Assembly: GCA_964590435.1 (NCBI GenBank)
Contig: CAZPWT010000008.1
Location: forward strand, 62,001 to 126,000
DNA from: WSZJ01 sp964590435
Lineage (GTDB): Bacteria; Planctomycetota; MHYJ01; WSZJ01
Length of the DNA stretch: 64,000 nt
Direction of reading: 5' to 3'
Made by a program: the position numbers and the translations under genes. Of the stretch, positions 7,716-16,100 are shown piece after piece; the first letter of the stretch is position 1; each line of letters starts with the position of its first letter. The notes beneath the pieces are model-generated. The model did no database searches. It worked only from the letters and a program-made list of their open reading frames with translations, and was not told where the DNA came from.

Positions 7716-9167
7716 TTACAACGCCGCAACTCCCGCTTCGTCGAAGATGATCTGCAGCCCGTCGTCCTTGAGGTGCGCGCTCCCGCCGACCGAGGGCGTC
7801 AGGCCCTTGGCCGCCAGCAGCTCCGCCTCGAGGCTGTCGATCGTCATGCTCATGTAGAACAGCTTCTTCTCGAGGAACGCCCGCTCGTCCTGCAGCTTCT
7901 TCAGGTCGTCCTTCATCGCGGTCATCGCCTCGACGATGATCTTCTTCTCCTCGGGCTTCAGGTGCTTGAGGCGGCCGCTCTCGACTTCCTTGATCAGGTC
8001 GTCCGCGCGCTGCCCGATGCGCGCCATCATCTGGTGCACCTCGGCGTACTGGTCGCCCGACTCTTCGACCTTCGCCTCGAGCTGCTTCTTGAACTCCTGC
8101 AGCTCGCCGAGTTCCTTCTCGGAAGCGGCCTTTTTCGCCTGGGTCTGCGCGAGGGTTTGTTCGACCTGCTGCTTGGCAGACTGGGTCTGGGCCAGTGTCT
8201 GCTCGACCTGCTGCTTGGCGCCCTTCGTCTGCGCCAGCTCCTGCCTCGCCTGGGAGAGTTCTTTCTCGACCGACGACTTGTTCCCGGACGTCGTGGAAAG
8301 CTCCGCCTCGAGGAGTTTGCCCTTCGACTGCGTCGTGGCCAGCTCCTGGCGGACCTGCGCGAGGTCCTGCTTCGCCTGCGCCAGCTCGCGTTCCGCCGTC
8401 TGGATCTTCACGATCAGGTCGGCGAGCTGCTTCCTCGCCTCCGCCTTTTCGGCCCGCTCCTTCTCGATTCCCGCCACCGCCGCCTGCGCGATCTGCGACA
8501 GGCGCTCCATCTTCTCCTCCGGCGTCCGCGGTTCCGGGCCGGAAACGAGGCCCATCTCGCGGGCCTTCGCGCCCAGGCCGGCGTCGATCTTGCTGTAGGC
8601 GCTGTCCACCGCCTTCGCCACGCCCTGGCCGGTCTCGACGGCGGCCGACTTCTCCTGCTCGAGCGACGCGTACTTCGCCTTCAGCGCCTCAAGCTGGTCG
8701 TCCGCCTTCTTCTTCTCCATCGCCAGGTCGATGCGGCCCTTCTCCGACGCCTGCAGCTTTTGCACCAGCTGCGCGATCTGGCCGGAAATCCCCGCCAGCC
8801 CCATCTTCGCCGCGTCGCCGCCGCCACCCGCCAGCAGCCGCGCCACCTCGTCGATCTCCGCCTGCATCTTTGCGGCCTGGCCTTCAATCTCGCCCTTCGT
8901 CTTCTGCGTGTCCTGGTACCGCTTCAGCAGGTCGTCGAACTCCTTCTTCGCAAGGGCCTGAAGCTTCTCCTTCTCGCCCGTCAGCTTCTGCCCCGCCATG
9001 GAGTCGACCGCCATGTCGACCGCCTCCTTGATCAGCTCCATGATCTTGGCGGCGTTGATGACCTTGAACGAGCTCTGCCCCTTCGCCTTCAGCTCGTCCA
9101 GCGTGGCCACGCGCGTTCCCTTCTCGATCGCGCGCGCGATGTTTACGAGGTGATTCTGGTCGACCAT
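7716..9167 (-). CDS. Long cytoplasmic coiled-coil protein, function unknown
   Basis: The 483-aa protein has no signal peptide. The first 60 residues form a globular-looking head. From about residue 75 to 445 the sequence is almost pure coiled coil rich in A, E, K and Q. It contains exact internal repeats of AKQQVEQTLAQTQ (two consecutive copies) and related LAQAKQDLAQVRQELA units. A glycine run (about residues 114-117) and a GPEPRTPEEKM break divide it into segments. It ends in a short globular tail (DDGLQIIFDEAGVAAL). It resembles SMC- or FrzS-like filament proteins only in composition. A strong AGGAGG site sits 7 nt before the ATG. It could be a cytoskeletal or scaffold element. Confidence 0.7.
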   Translation of the reverse strand: MVDQNHLVNIARAIEKGTRVATLDELKAKGQSSFKVINAAKIMELIKEAVDMAVDSMAGQKLTGEKEKLQALAKKEFDDLLKRYQDTQKTKGEIEGQAAKMQAEIDEVARLLAGGGGDAAKMGLAGISGQIAQLVQKLQASEKGRIDLAMEKKKADDQLEALKAKYASLEQEKSAAVETGQGVAKAVDSAYSKIDAGLGAKAREMGLVSGPEPRTPEEKMERLSQIAQAAVAGIEKERAEKAEARKQLADLIVKIQTAERELAQAKQDLAQVRQELATTQSKGKLLEAELSTTSGNKSSVEKELSQARQELAQTKGAKQQVEQTLAQTQSAKQQVEQTLAQTQAKKAASEKELGELQEFKKQLEAKVEESGDQYAEVHQMMARIGQRADDLIKEVESGRLKHLKPEEKKIIVEAMTAMKDDLKKLQDERAFLEKKLFYMSMTIDSLEAELLAAKGLTPSVGGSAHLKDDGLQIIFDEAGVAAL

Positions 9168-9178
9168 GGATCCTCCTG
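9168..9178 (-). promoter_or_regulatory. Strong Shine-Dalgarno for the coiled-coil gene
   Basis: On the minus strand CCAGGAGGATCC precedes the ATG by an optimal distance. A TGATAAAG sequence further upstream (around 9195-9202) is a possible -10. This gene belongs to the class that uses a leader and an SD rather than a leaderless start. Confidence 0.55.
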
Positions 9179-9370
9179 GAGTGGAAGGGCCACTTTATCA
9201 CGGGGGAGGGCCGGTTTGGAGCCAATTTCGGGGTTTTGCGCGGTCGAGGGTCCGCCGGAAGTGCCTTCCCCCGGCGGCTTTACGCCGACGCCCTCGGCGC
9301 GGATCAAGATCCGCCCCGCTCCCGGCCGATGACACTTCCACGAGGAGGGTGCTACCCTCCCCGCTCCGCC

Positions 9371-10270
9371 ATGCCCACACCACGGAAAACTCTTCTCGTC
9401 CACGGCGGATGCGGCCGGCGCCCCCGGGTCATCCCGGAGGGTCGGGACGCAGCGCTGGCGCGCGCCGTTGCCGAAGGGCTTCGCGGCCGGACGGCCGTGG
9501 ACATGGTGGAGCGCGCGGCGCGGTTCCTGGAGGACTCGACCTTCTTCAATGCGGGCACGGGAAGCGTGCTGACGCTGGAGGGGAAGGTGGAGATGGACGC
9601 AGCGGTGATGACGGGGGACCTGCAGGCCGGCGCGGTGGGCGGGATCACGGGGGTGCGGCACCCGGTGTCGGTCGCGCGGGCGGTGATGGAGCAGACGGAC
9701 CACCACCTGCTCGTCGGCGAGGGCGCGACGACGTTCGCGAGGCACGCGGGGTTCGGGAAGTACGACCCGCGGACGCCGGAGCGGCGGAAACGGTGGAAGG
9801 AGCTGGTGGCGAAGCTGCGGTCCGGGGAGAAGGCGGCGGAGGATCGCTACTGGACCCGGACGCGCGAGTGGATGGAGCGGTACCTGCCGCGCGAGGAGCG
9901 CGGGCACCACTCGACGATCGGCGCGGTGGCCTGCGACACCAAGGGGCGGATCGCGGTGGCGACGTCCACGGGCGGCATCTGGCTCAAGCTCCCGGGGCGC
10001 GTCGGCGACTCCGCGGTGCTCGGCGGCGGGACCTACGCCTGCGAGCACGGCGCCGTCTCCGCGACCGGACACGGCGAGGGGATCCTCCGCATCGGCCTCG
10101 CGAAGCACGCCTGCGACCTGATGAGGACCCTTCCCTGCCAGAAAGCCCTCGACCGCGCCATCGCCTTCGCACGCCGCGAGGGCGTCGAGGCCGGCCTGAT
10201 CGGCGTGGACGCGAAGGGCCGCCCGGGCGCGGCGACGTGTGCCGAATGGATGCCGACCGCGCGCTCATGA
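9371..10270 (+). CDS. Asparaginase-2-type Ntn hydrolase (isoaspartyl peptidase / L-asparaginase), copy 1
   Basis: The 299-aa protein has the family layout. An N-terminal HGGCG segment is followed by the substrate-side FNAGTGSVLT motif (about residues 59-68) and DAAVMTGD. The autocleavage/catalytic nucleophile is Thr182 in HHSTIGAVACD. ATSTGGIWLKLPGRVGD and GGGTYACEHGAVSATGHGE are the conserved oxyanion and loop motifs. The enzyme would self-cleave before Thr182 and hydrolyse isoaspartyl dipeptides or asparagine. A long insertion rich in R and K separates the two halves. The ATG at 9371 is chosen because upstream codons show no homology. The next gene is a diverged paralogue in the same orientation, separated by a 67-nt gap holding a heptamer array. 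Confidence 0.88.
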   Translation: MPTPRKTLLVHGGCGRRPRVIPEGRDAALARAVAEGLRGRTAVDMVERAARFLEDSTFFNAGTGSVLTLEGKVEMDAAVMTGDLQAGAVGGITGVRHPVSVARAVMEQTDHHLLVGEGATTFARHAGFGKYDPRTPERRKRWKELVAKLRSGEKAAEDRYWTRTREWMERYLPREERGHHSTIGAVACDTKGRIAVATSTGGIWLKLPGRVGDSAVLGGGTYACEHGAVSATGHGEGILRIGLAKHACDLMRTLPCQKALDRAIAFARREGVEAGLIGVDAKGRPGAATCAEWMPTARS

Positions 10271-10285
10271 CTCTTCCACCCCATC

Positions 10286-10313
10286 ATCTCCCGTCTCCCG
10301 TCTCCCATCTCCG
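10286..10313 (+). repeat. Heptamer array (TCTCCCG type) between the asparaginase paralogues
   Basis: Four 7-bp units in register: ATCTCCC, GTCTCCC, GTCTCCC, ATCTCCG. The array begins 16 nt after the stop of the first asparaginase gene. It belongs to the window-wide set of degenerate heptamer arrays that mostly follow stop codons. Confidence 0.65.
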
Positions 10314-10337
10314 CACACGGAAGCGTGCCGGATCCCG

Positions 10338-11240
10338 ATGACCTACCGGAAACAGATCATCTGCCACGGCGGCGCCGGGCTCGGTCCCACGGGCCCGACC
10401 GGCGAGCGCCAGTCCGTCCTCGACCGGGCCGCCGAGGAGGGGATGCGCGGGCGCACCGCCGTCGACATGATCGAGCGCGCGATCCGCGTCCTCGAGGACC
10501 ACCCGATGTTCGACGCCGCCATCGGCTCCGTCCTCACCCTCGAGGGCCAGTGCGAGCTCGACGCCTGCTTCATGACCGACGACGGCCGCGTCGGCGCCGT
10601 CGCCGGGCTCCGCCGCACGCAGCACCCGGTTTCCGTCGCCCGCGCCGTCATGGAGAAGACCGACCACCACCTCCTCGTCGGCAACGGCGCCACGCGCTTC
10701 GCCCGCCTCCTGGGCCACCCCGACTGCGACCCCCGCACCCCCGAGCGCATCGCCGTCTGGAAAAAACTCCGCGACGACCTCCGCTGCGGCCGCGACGGCC
10801 CGAACTTCCGCTTCTGGAAACGAATGGCCAAGTGGCGCAAGGCCTACGGCATGTACGAGACGGTCGGCGCCTGCGCGATCGACGGCCGGGGAAGGTTCGC
10901 GGCGGCGACGTCGACCGGCGGGATCTGGATGAAGCTCCCCGGGCGCGTCGGCGATTCGCCGATACCCGGGGCGGGAACCTGCGCGAATCGCTTCGGCGCG
11001 ATTTCGATGACCGGCCACGGCGAGGGCGTCATGCGCCTCTGCCTCGGCCGCCACGCGGTCGATCTCATGAAGAAAATGCCCTGCCAGGCGGCGCTCGATG
11101 CGACGGCGAAGTATGCGCTGAAGCGCGGCGTCGAGTGCGGCATCATCGGCGTGGACGCCAAGGGACGACTGGGCGCGGCGAAGAGCGCCCAGTGGATGCA
11201 ACTCGGCGTTGCCGGAACTTCTACTCGCCGAACTCCTTGA
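10338..11240 (+). CDS. Asparaginase-2-type Ntn hydrolase, copy 2
   Basis: The 300-aa protein is a tandem paralogue of the preceding gene. It shares HPVSVARAVME, TDHHLLVG, TPER, ATSTGGIW-KLPGRVGDS and TGHGEGV-R. Its catalytic Thr is Thr175 in ETVGACAID. The upstream FNAGTG motif of copy 1 is replaced by FDAAIG, so the substrate pocket differs while the nucleophile is kept. It has the start MTYRKQIICHGG. The last 20 bp overlap the convergent PIN gene. The pair suggests gene duplication followed by specialisation, for example isoaspartyl peptidase versus another amidase. Confidence 0.86.
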   Translation: MTYRKQIICHGGAGLGPTGPTGERQSVLDRAAEEGMRGRTAVDMIERAIRVLEDHPMFDAAIGSVLTLEGQCELDACFMTDDGRVGAVAGLRRTQHPVSVARAVMEKTDHHLLVGNGATRFARLLGHPDCDPRTPERIAVWKKLRDDLRCGRDGPNFRFWKRMAKWRKAYGMYETVGACAIDGRGRFAAATSTGGIWMKLPGRVGDSPIPGAGTCANRFGAISMTGHGEGVMRLCLGRHAVDLMKKMPCQAALDATAKYALKRGVECGIIGVDAKGRLGAAKSAQWMQLGVAGTSTRRTP

Positions 11241-11706
11241 GCACGGCGTTAAGGACCCGATCCGAGAGCCACATTCCCTTTGTCCGGAGTTCCTCGAGGA
11301 ACGGCTTTGCCGCCGGAAGGATACCCGCCTTGCGGGCGAGCAGGACGATCCCCAGCGTTCCCGCAACGGGTATGCCCAGCGACTCGGCGCAACGGCGCGC
11401 CTGAAGGTCGTCCAGGATCGCCACCGCCCCGGGGTGTTGCAGGGCAAGGGCAATGACCGCCGACTCGCCCGCTCCCAGATCCCAACTCAGGACGCTCGCC
11501 GGCGGCGGCGGCGGAGTTCGCCTGTCGAGCCACGTCGCCGCGCCGGCAGCGATCGAGGCAGGATCATTGGGACCGTGAGCCCCAACTTCACCCAGTACAG
11601 AAAGAGGGACAAGGACGCGCGGGGCAATAAGCCGCAGGAACTCAAGCCGTCCCGCCGCGCCGAGGAAGATCAGCGGTGATGCGTTGACAACGCAAACATC
11701 AGCCAC
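11221..11706 (-). CDS. PIN-like toxin (DUF3368 family)
   Basis: The 161-aa protein starts with CVVNASPLIFLG, where the usual first PIN aspartate region is NASPLI as in DUF3368. It continues with the VLGEVGAHGPNDPA region, LGAGESAVIALALQ (acidic helix) and VAILDDLQARRCAESLGI (Asp pair), then GTLGIVLLARKAGIL. This is the full DUF3368 motif order, a VapC-like RNase toxin fold. It is translated from an 8-bp overlap with the upstream UPF0175 gene, the classic antitoxin-then-toxin order for this family. The 3' end overlaps the convergent asparaginase paralogue by 20 bp. Confidence 0.88.
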   Translation of the reverse strand: MADVCVVNASPLIFLGAAGRLEFLRLIAPRVLVPLSVLGEVGAHGPNDPASIAAGAATWLDRRTPPPPPASVLSWDLGAGESAVIALALQHPGAVAILDDLQARRCAESLGIPVAGTLGIVLLARKAGILPAAKPFLEELRTKGMWLSDRVLNAVLKEFGE

Positions 11707-11959
11707 GCCCGATCTCGCGCCTCAAATCGTCGACATCGACCTGGAACACGTCGACCTTCCGCCGGGCGAGCTCCTCGATGAAGCTCTTCCGATCCAGCCC
11801 GGCAATTTCCGCAGCCCGCTCCATACTGATGAGCGCCTGCTGATACCAGTGGATCGCGCCGGCCAGGCGCAATTCCGCTGCGAACTCGTGGGGCGATCGC
11901 CTGAGGGCGGCAAATGCGGTGTCGGGAAGCGTTACCTGGATCGTCGTCATGGCAACCAT
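11699..11959 (-). CDS. UPF0175-family antitoxin
   Basis: The 86-aa protein has a short N-terminal strand (TTIQVTLPD), then AALRRSPHEFAAELRLAGAIHWYQQALISMERAAEIAGLDRKSF and a C-terminal EELARRKVDVFQ. The helix order AAELRLA - ALISMERAAEIAGL - FIEELARR is the UPF0175 signature. UPF0175 genes are found immediately upstream of DUF3368 PIN toxins and are taken to be their antitoxins. It starts at 11959; an internal Met at 11950 would also fit the family. It overlaps the toxin gene by 8 bp, so translation is coupled. Confidence 0.88.
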   Translation of the reverse strand: MVAMTTIQVTLPDTAFAALRRSPHEFAAELRLAGAIHWYQQALISMERAAEIAGLDRKSFIEELARRKVDVFQVDVDDLRREIGRG

Positions 11960-12032
11960 TGTACGCGTAGGTGGTCCCTGAGAATCTCAGTGAACCGGAA
12001 TCAACGTGATTCCATTCGGGTCGAGGCTCCCG

Positions 12033-12962
12033 CTAGTCGAGCGGATCCTGCCAGACCCGTCTAGGGCATGGACTTCGCGGTACCACGAATTCCGTGACAT
12101 CAAAGGGTGGAACGTGATCCCGAAGTTCCCGTTTTGACAGGAGAGTCCCAACCCATGCTGGATCCCAACCCCACCCGAGTAGTCCCGATCTCTTGAGTTT
12201 CTCGTGCAGTCCAACGGTCATGAGATGGATCCGGTGAGGGTGCGCGGCGTCTCCGAACGCCATGTCGGATTGCGAGAGTTCCCGACGCGGAACTCGCTTG
12301 AGCAGAGTCTCTCCCCGAACGAATGTCACCGCCCTCTTGCACTCGCTGCAACGTCGCTTGCGGAGCACTCTCATGGGCGGAACCGCGAGGCGCTCGACCG
12401 GGATCACCCTCATCGAGAAATAACGGCCGGCGCGTCCAGACCCGGCATCCTTCACGGCGGTAAACGAACAGCAGCCGGGCGCATTTCTCTCCAGGAATTG
12501 CCGCGCGGGCCCTGAAACGATGTCCTCCCAGTCCGTATAGGTCTTGAGAAAGTCCTTTCCCTTCGCACGATCCAGGTTCAGCACCAGTGGGAGCACCTGC
12601 TTCCGCTCCGAATAACCGCAACGCGGACACTTCTTGCGGCGGTAGAAGGCGCCATGCATCGACGAACCGTCCACGCCTGTACCGACAATGGTGAACCGAC
12701 AGGCGGGAATGAGCTTTGCGCACTCCTTTGAATAGGTGCGCCTGATCCGCGTTTCGCACCAGAATCCACTGGGCAGCTCTGCAACAACCTCAGCTCGAAA
12801 TCGCGGTAGTTCGGGATCACCCGAGTCGAACTTGATGAAGTGACCGGCGAGGTCGTACTTCGTGGAAGCACGACGATTCCATTGGGTCAGAAGAGGAAGA
12901 ACTTCCTCGTACTTCACAGCATAGACCTTGTAACAGATGCACAGAATGAACTGATCCGTCAT
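12033..12962 (-). CDS. Protein with two separated CxxC zinc-binding motifs, function unknown
   Basis: The 309-aa protein has no signal peptide. It carries two cysteine pairs: CPRCG with a following Tyr at about residue 113, and CSEC (RRCSECKRA) at about 206. A CCSF stretch lies between. The two pairs could form one zinc ribbon around a globular insert, similar in plan to the double-CxxCG proteins of myxobacteria (TIGR02264/SitI6-like immunity proteins). That link is tentative because the sequences are not otherwise matched. The start MTDQFILCICYKVYA is chosen because GGAGGAG lies just upstream. Base composition is lower in GC than the flanks, and the gene sits beside the toxin-antitoxin pair, so acquisition by transfer is likely. 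Confidence 0.5.
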   Translation of the reverse strand: MTDQFILCICYKVYAVKYEEVLPLLTQWNRRASTKYDLAGHFIKFDSGDPELPRFRAEVVAELPSGFWCETRIRRTYSKECAKLIPACRFTIVGTGVDGSSMHGAFYRRKKCPRCGYSERKQVLPLVLNLDRAKGKDFLKTYTDWEDIVSGPARQFLERNAPGCCSFTAVKDAGSGRAGRYFSMRVIPVERLAVPPMRVLRKRRCSECKRAVTFVRGETLLKRVPRRELSQSDMAFGDAAHPHRIHLMTVGLHEKLKRSGLLGWGWDPAWVGTLLSKRELRDHVPPFDVTEFVVPRSPCPRRVWQDPLD

Positions 12963-13087
12963 GACTGCCGACTCCTCCATCGCACCTGATCTCGTGCTTT
13001 CGATCGTCCGGAGTTCTCGCCGCCGCTTCACGCGGTCCCACGATGAACGCTCCTCAGTCCGTCGTCGGAACACTCGTGGGTCACCGT

Positions 13088-13115
13088 CAACTGGCCGCTC
13101 GCCGCAGGCCGCTGG
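13088..13115 (-). repeat. Heptamer array (CCAGCGG type) directly after a stop codon
   Basis: On the minus strand the units CCAGCGG, CCTGCGG, CGAGCGG and CCAGTTG run without a gap from the TGA of the DUF3857 gene. A related CCAGCGG/CCGGCGG array follows the ferritin gene near 49.97 kb. Confidence 0.65.
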
Positions 13116-16100
13116 TCACTTCCCCTTCACCCTCAACACCACCTGCCGCTTCTCCGCATCGTCGATCGCCTTGAGCATGTCTCCCAGGGCGCTCCAGCGC
13201 GACGGCGCGATGTCCATCGAGTTGAAGAGCGCGCGGCGTTCGACGGTCAGCGTCCGGCCGTCGAGCGTGTAGGTGAGGTTGTAGGTGCCGAACTCGGTGG
13301 CGAGCGCCACGCTGTCGGGGACGCGGATGTCGGCGTAGTCCGGCAGCTCGATGGTCATCTTCCCGTAGGTCGTGACCTGCTGCGCCCAGTAGGCCCGCAT
13401 CGGGAGCTTGCGCTCGGGCTGCTGGATGAGCTGCTGCGAGAGGTTAAGCGGCGGCGCCATCCCGCGGAACGTGATGACGTCGCTGTCCTTCTTGCGCTGC
13501 GCGAAGCCCTTGCACGTCCCCTCGAACGAGATCGCGAGCTCGGGGTTGTCGAGGTCGTAGTCGTTCACGCTCGTCTTGGTGACGGTGACGCCCTTGAAGA
13601 ACATGTTCGCCCGCTGCTGCACGATCGTCTTCAGCTGCGCCGCGTCCACCACCTGCTCGAGCTGGTTGCGCACCATGCCGGCGATCCCCTGCCGGAACAC
13701 GAGCGCGCCGCCGACGTCCGACATCGCGTTCTCGTCGATCTTCGCGTGCAGCCGCACCGAGATCACCTTGTCCTCGAGCGGCGTCGACGGCAGGTCGCGG
13801 AAGGTCACGTTGCGCCCCTCGACCACCATCGCGTCGCCGCCGTAGAGGTTGTTGGGAAGCGCGCCCCAGCTGTTCCAGCGGCTGGGCCAGAGCCAGACGT
13901 CGGACTTGTCGAGGTGCACGAGGAAGATCGGCGTGCCGTACGGCGGCAGCCCCAGCTCCGGGTCGTACTCCTGCCACATCGGCCGCGGCACCCGCGCGAA
14001 CGCCACCCCGAACGGGATCTCCGCCGCGCGCAGCAGCGCCATGAACAGGTCGTCCGCCTGCCCTTCCTTCTCCACCAGCGTATGGCTCGGCACCCGGTTC
14101 TGCCCGGCCTTGATCTCGCTCACCACGAACTTGAAGATCGCGCGCACCTTCGCCTCGCGGTCCGCGCACCCCTTCGTCAGCTCCGCCGCCTTCGCGGCCA
14201 CGTCCTTCGTCACCGGCAGCCCCAGCGACTGCCCGCGGAACGCCTCGATCTCCGATTCCATCGACGGCTTGCCTGACAGGAAGCGCACCGTCGGGAGCCA
14301 CTCGTCCTCCGGCGCGGGCATCAGCTCTTCCTCGATCTCCTCCAGGTCGCGGAACTCCCAGGCGTACGTCTTCGCTTCCGCCGTCTCGGTGACCCTGGCC
14401 TCGTCGAAGCGGTTGGCGACCATGCGGACGTTCGCGTCCTTGGGCATGATGACGACGTAGCGGCTGAGGCGGACGGGCTCATTGAAGCGGCGGAAGGCGC
14501 CGGGGGTTTCGACGGCGAAGGCGGGCTGGTCGACGCCGATGGGGCCGCGCGAGCGGGACACGCGGTATTCGAGGACGGCGCCGCGCTCCAGTTCCGGCAT
14601 GCGGATGCCGCCGCGGTCCTGCGCGTCGTCGGCCTCGAGCACGCGGCCGTCCGGCGTGAAGACGCGGAGCTCGCGGACGCGGAAGCGTTCCCATTCGCCG
14701 CGCCCGAGCGGGAGCTGGCCGTACTGCTCGCCGCCTTCCTTGGACAGGATCATGACGACGCGGTGCTCGTCCTCCTCGATCCACTTGAAGTCGCCGCCGA
14801 TGACCCGCACGAGGCGCTGCTCGAACAGCACCGCGGTGTGCAGCGTCTTCCCGAACGAGTCCGGCGCCGGGGCCTCCTTCACGAGCTTCGGCACGTCCAT
14901 GTCCCACGGCTTCGTCCACTCGTCGTTGTCGCCGCCGAGGAAGGCGAGGTACCGGCGGGTGGCCTCGCTGTACGCCATGAGCCGCGCGGGGGCCTTCTGG
15001 ATGTCGGCCGCGAGCGCCTTCGCCTTGTCGAGCTGGCCGTGGTCGATGTGGAACTGGAGGAGGCGCTGGATCGTGGCGCCGTTGCGCGGGTTCATGGCCG
15101 CGGCTTCCTTGATGAGCGCCTCGGCCTCGTCCGCCTTCCCCTGCCTCTCGCGGAGTGCGGCGATCTCGAGCACCACTCCCTCGTTGCGCGGGTAGCGCTT
15201 CCGGTAGGCCTCGAGCCCGGCCATTTGCTCGTCCACCTTGCCGGCCTGCCCGAGCAGCTCGATCTCCTCCCAGTACGCCTCGAACCCCTGCGCCTTCTTG
15301 ATTGCGGCGATCACTTCAAACGCCGCGGGGTAGTTCAGCTCGGCCGCGTGGTCGCGCGCGACCGCGGCCGCGTTGGAGAACTCGCCGGCGCCGCACTCGG
15401 CGGCCTTCCGGAGCGCCGCCCGCTGCTCGGCGCGCCAGCCGCGCCCGCCCTGGATCGCGGACAGCTCCGACCACGCCTCGGCGCACGCCGGGTTCGCGGA
15501 GAGGACCTGCTGCAGCAGCTCGATCGCCGCCTCGGTTTCCTTCGCGGCCTTTTCACGGGCCAGCGAAAGCAGCGACGGGACGAAGCGCGGGTCGAGCGCG
15601 ACCGCGCGCTCCTGGTGCGTGCGCGCGACGTTCGCGCGGCGCGACGGCGGCAGGAACTCGTACTCCGCCACGAACGCCCCGCGCCAGAACTGCACGTAGG
15701 CCGAGAGCGCGCCCTTCTCGAACGCCCGGCTGCACACGTCCTCCGCTTCCTGCGACAGCCCGATTCCCTGCAGGAGCTGCGAGACCAGGACCGCCTCGCG
15801 CAGCGAGCACGCCGACAGGTCCTGCGCCTTCGGCACGAGCGTCGTGAACACCCCCGCGGCCAGCTCCCCGGCGCGCGCTTCCTTCCCGTTGCGCTTCACC
15901 TCCGGGTCCTTGTCGACGATCGCGCTCTCCAGGTCCGTCATCGGCCGCCCGTCCGCGTGGTGGATCGTCACGTCGTGCGCGTACCCGAACCCCGGCGCCG
16001 TGTACTTCACCAGCAGCACGTTCGCGCCCTTCGACAGCGTCACCCCGAACCACCGCTCGTTGGCGGCCTCGTTGCGCATCAGGTCGTTCACGCCCACCAG

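Noticed and set aside
7413..9332. A 639-codon plus-strand frame over the coiled-coil gene
   Set aside because: The regular E/K/Q coding of the minus-strand coiled coil gives long open frames on the other strand, and the Leu/Arg-rich product has no features.
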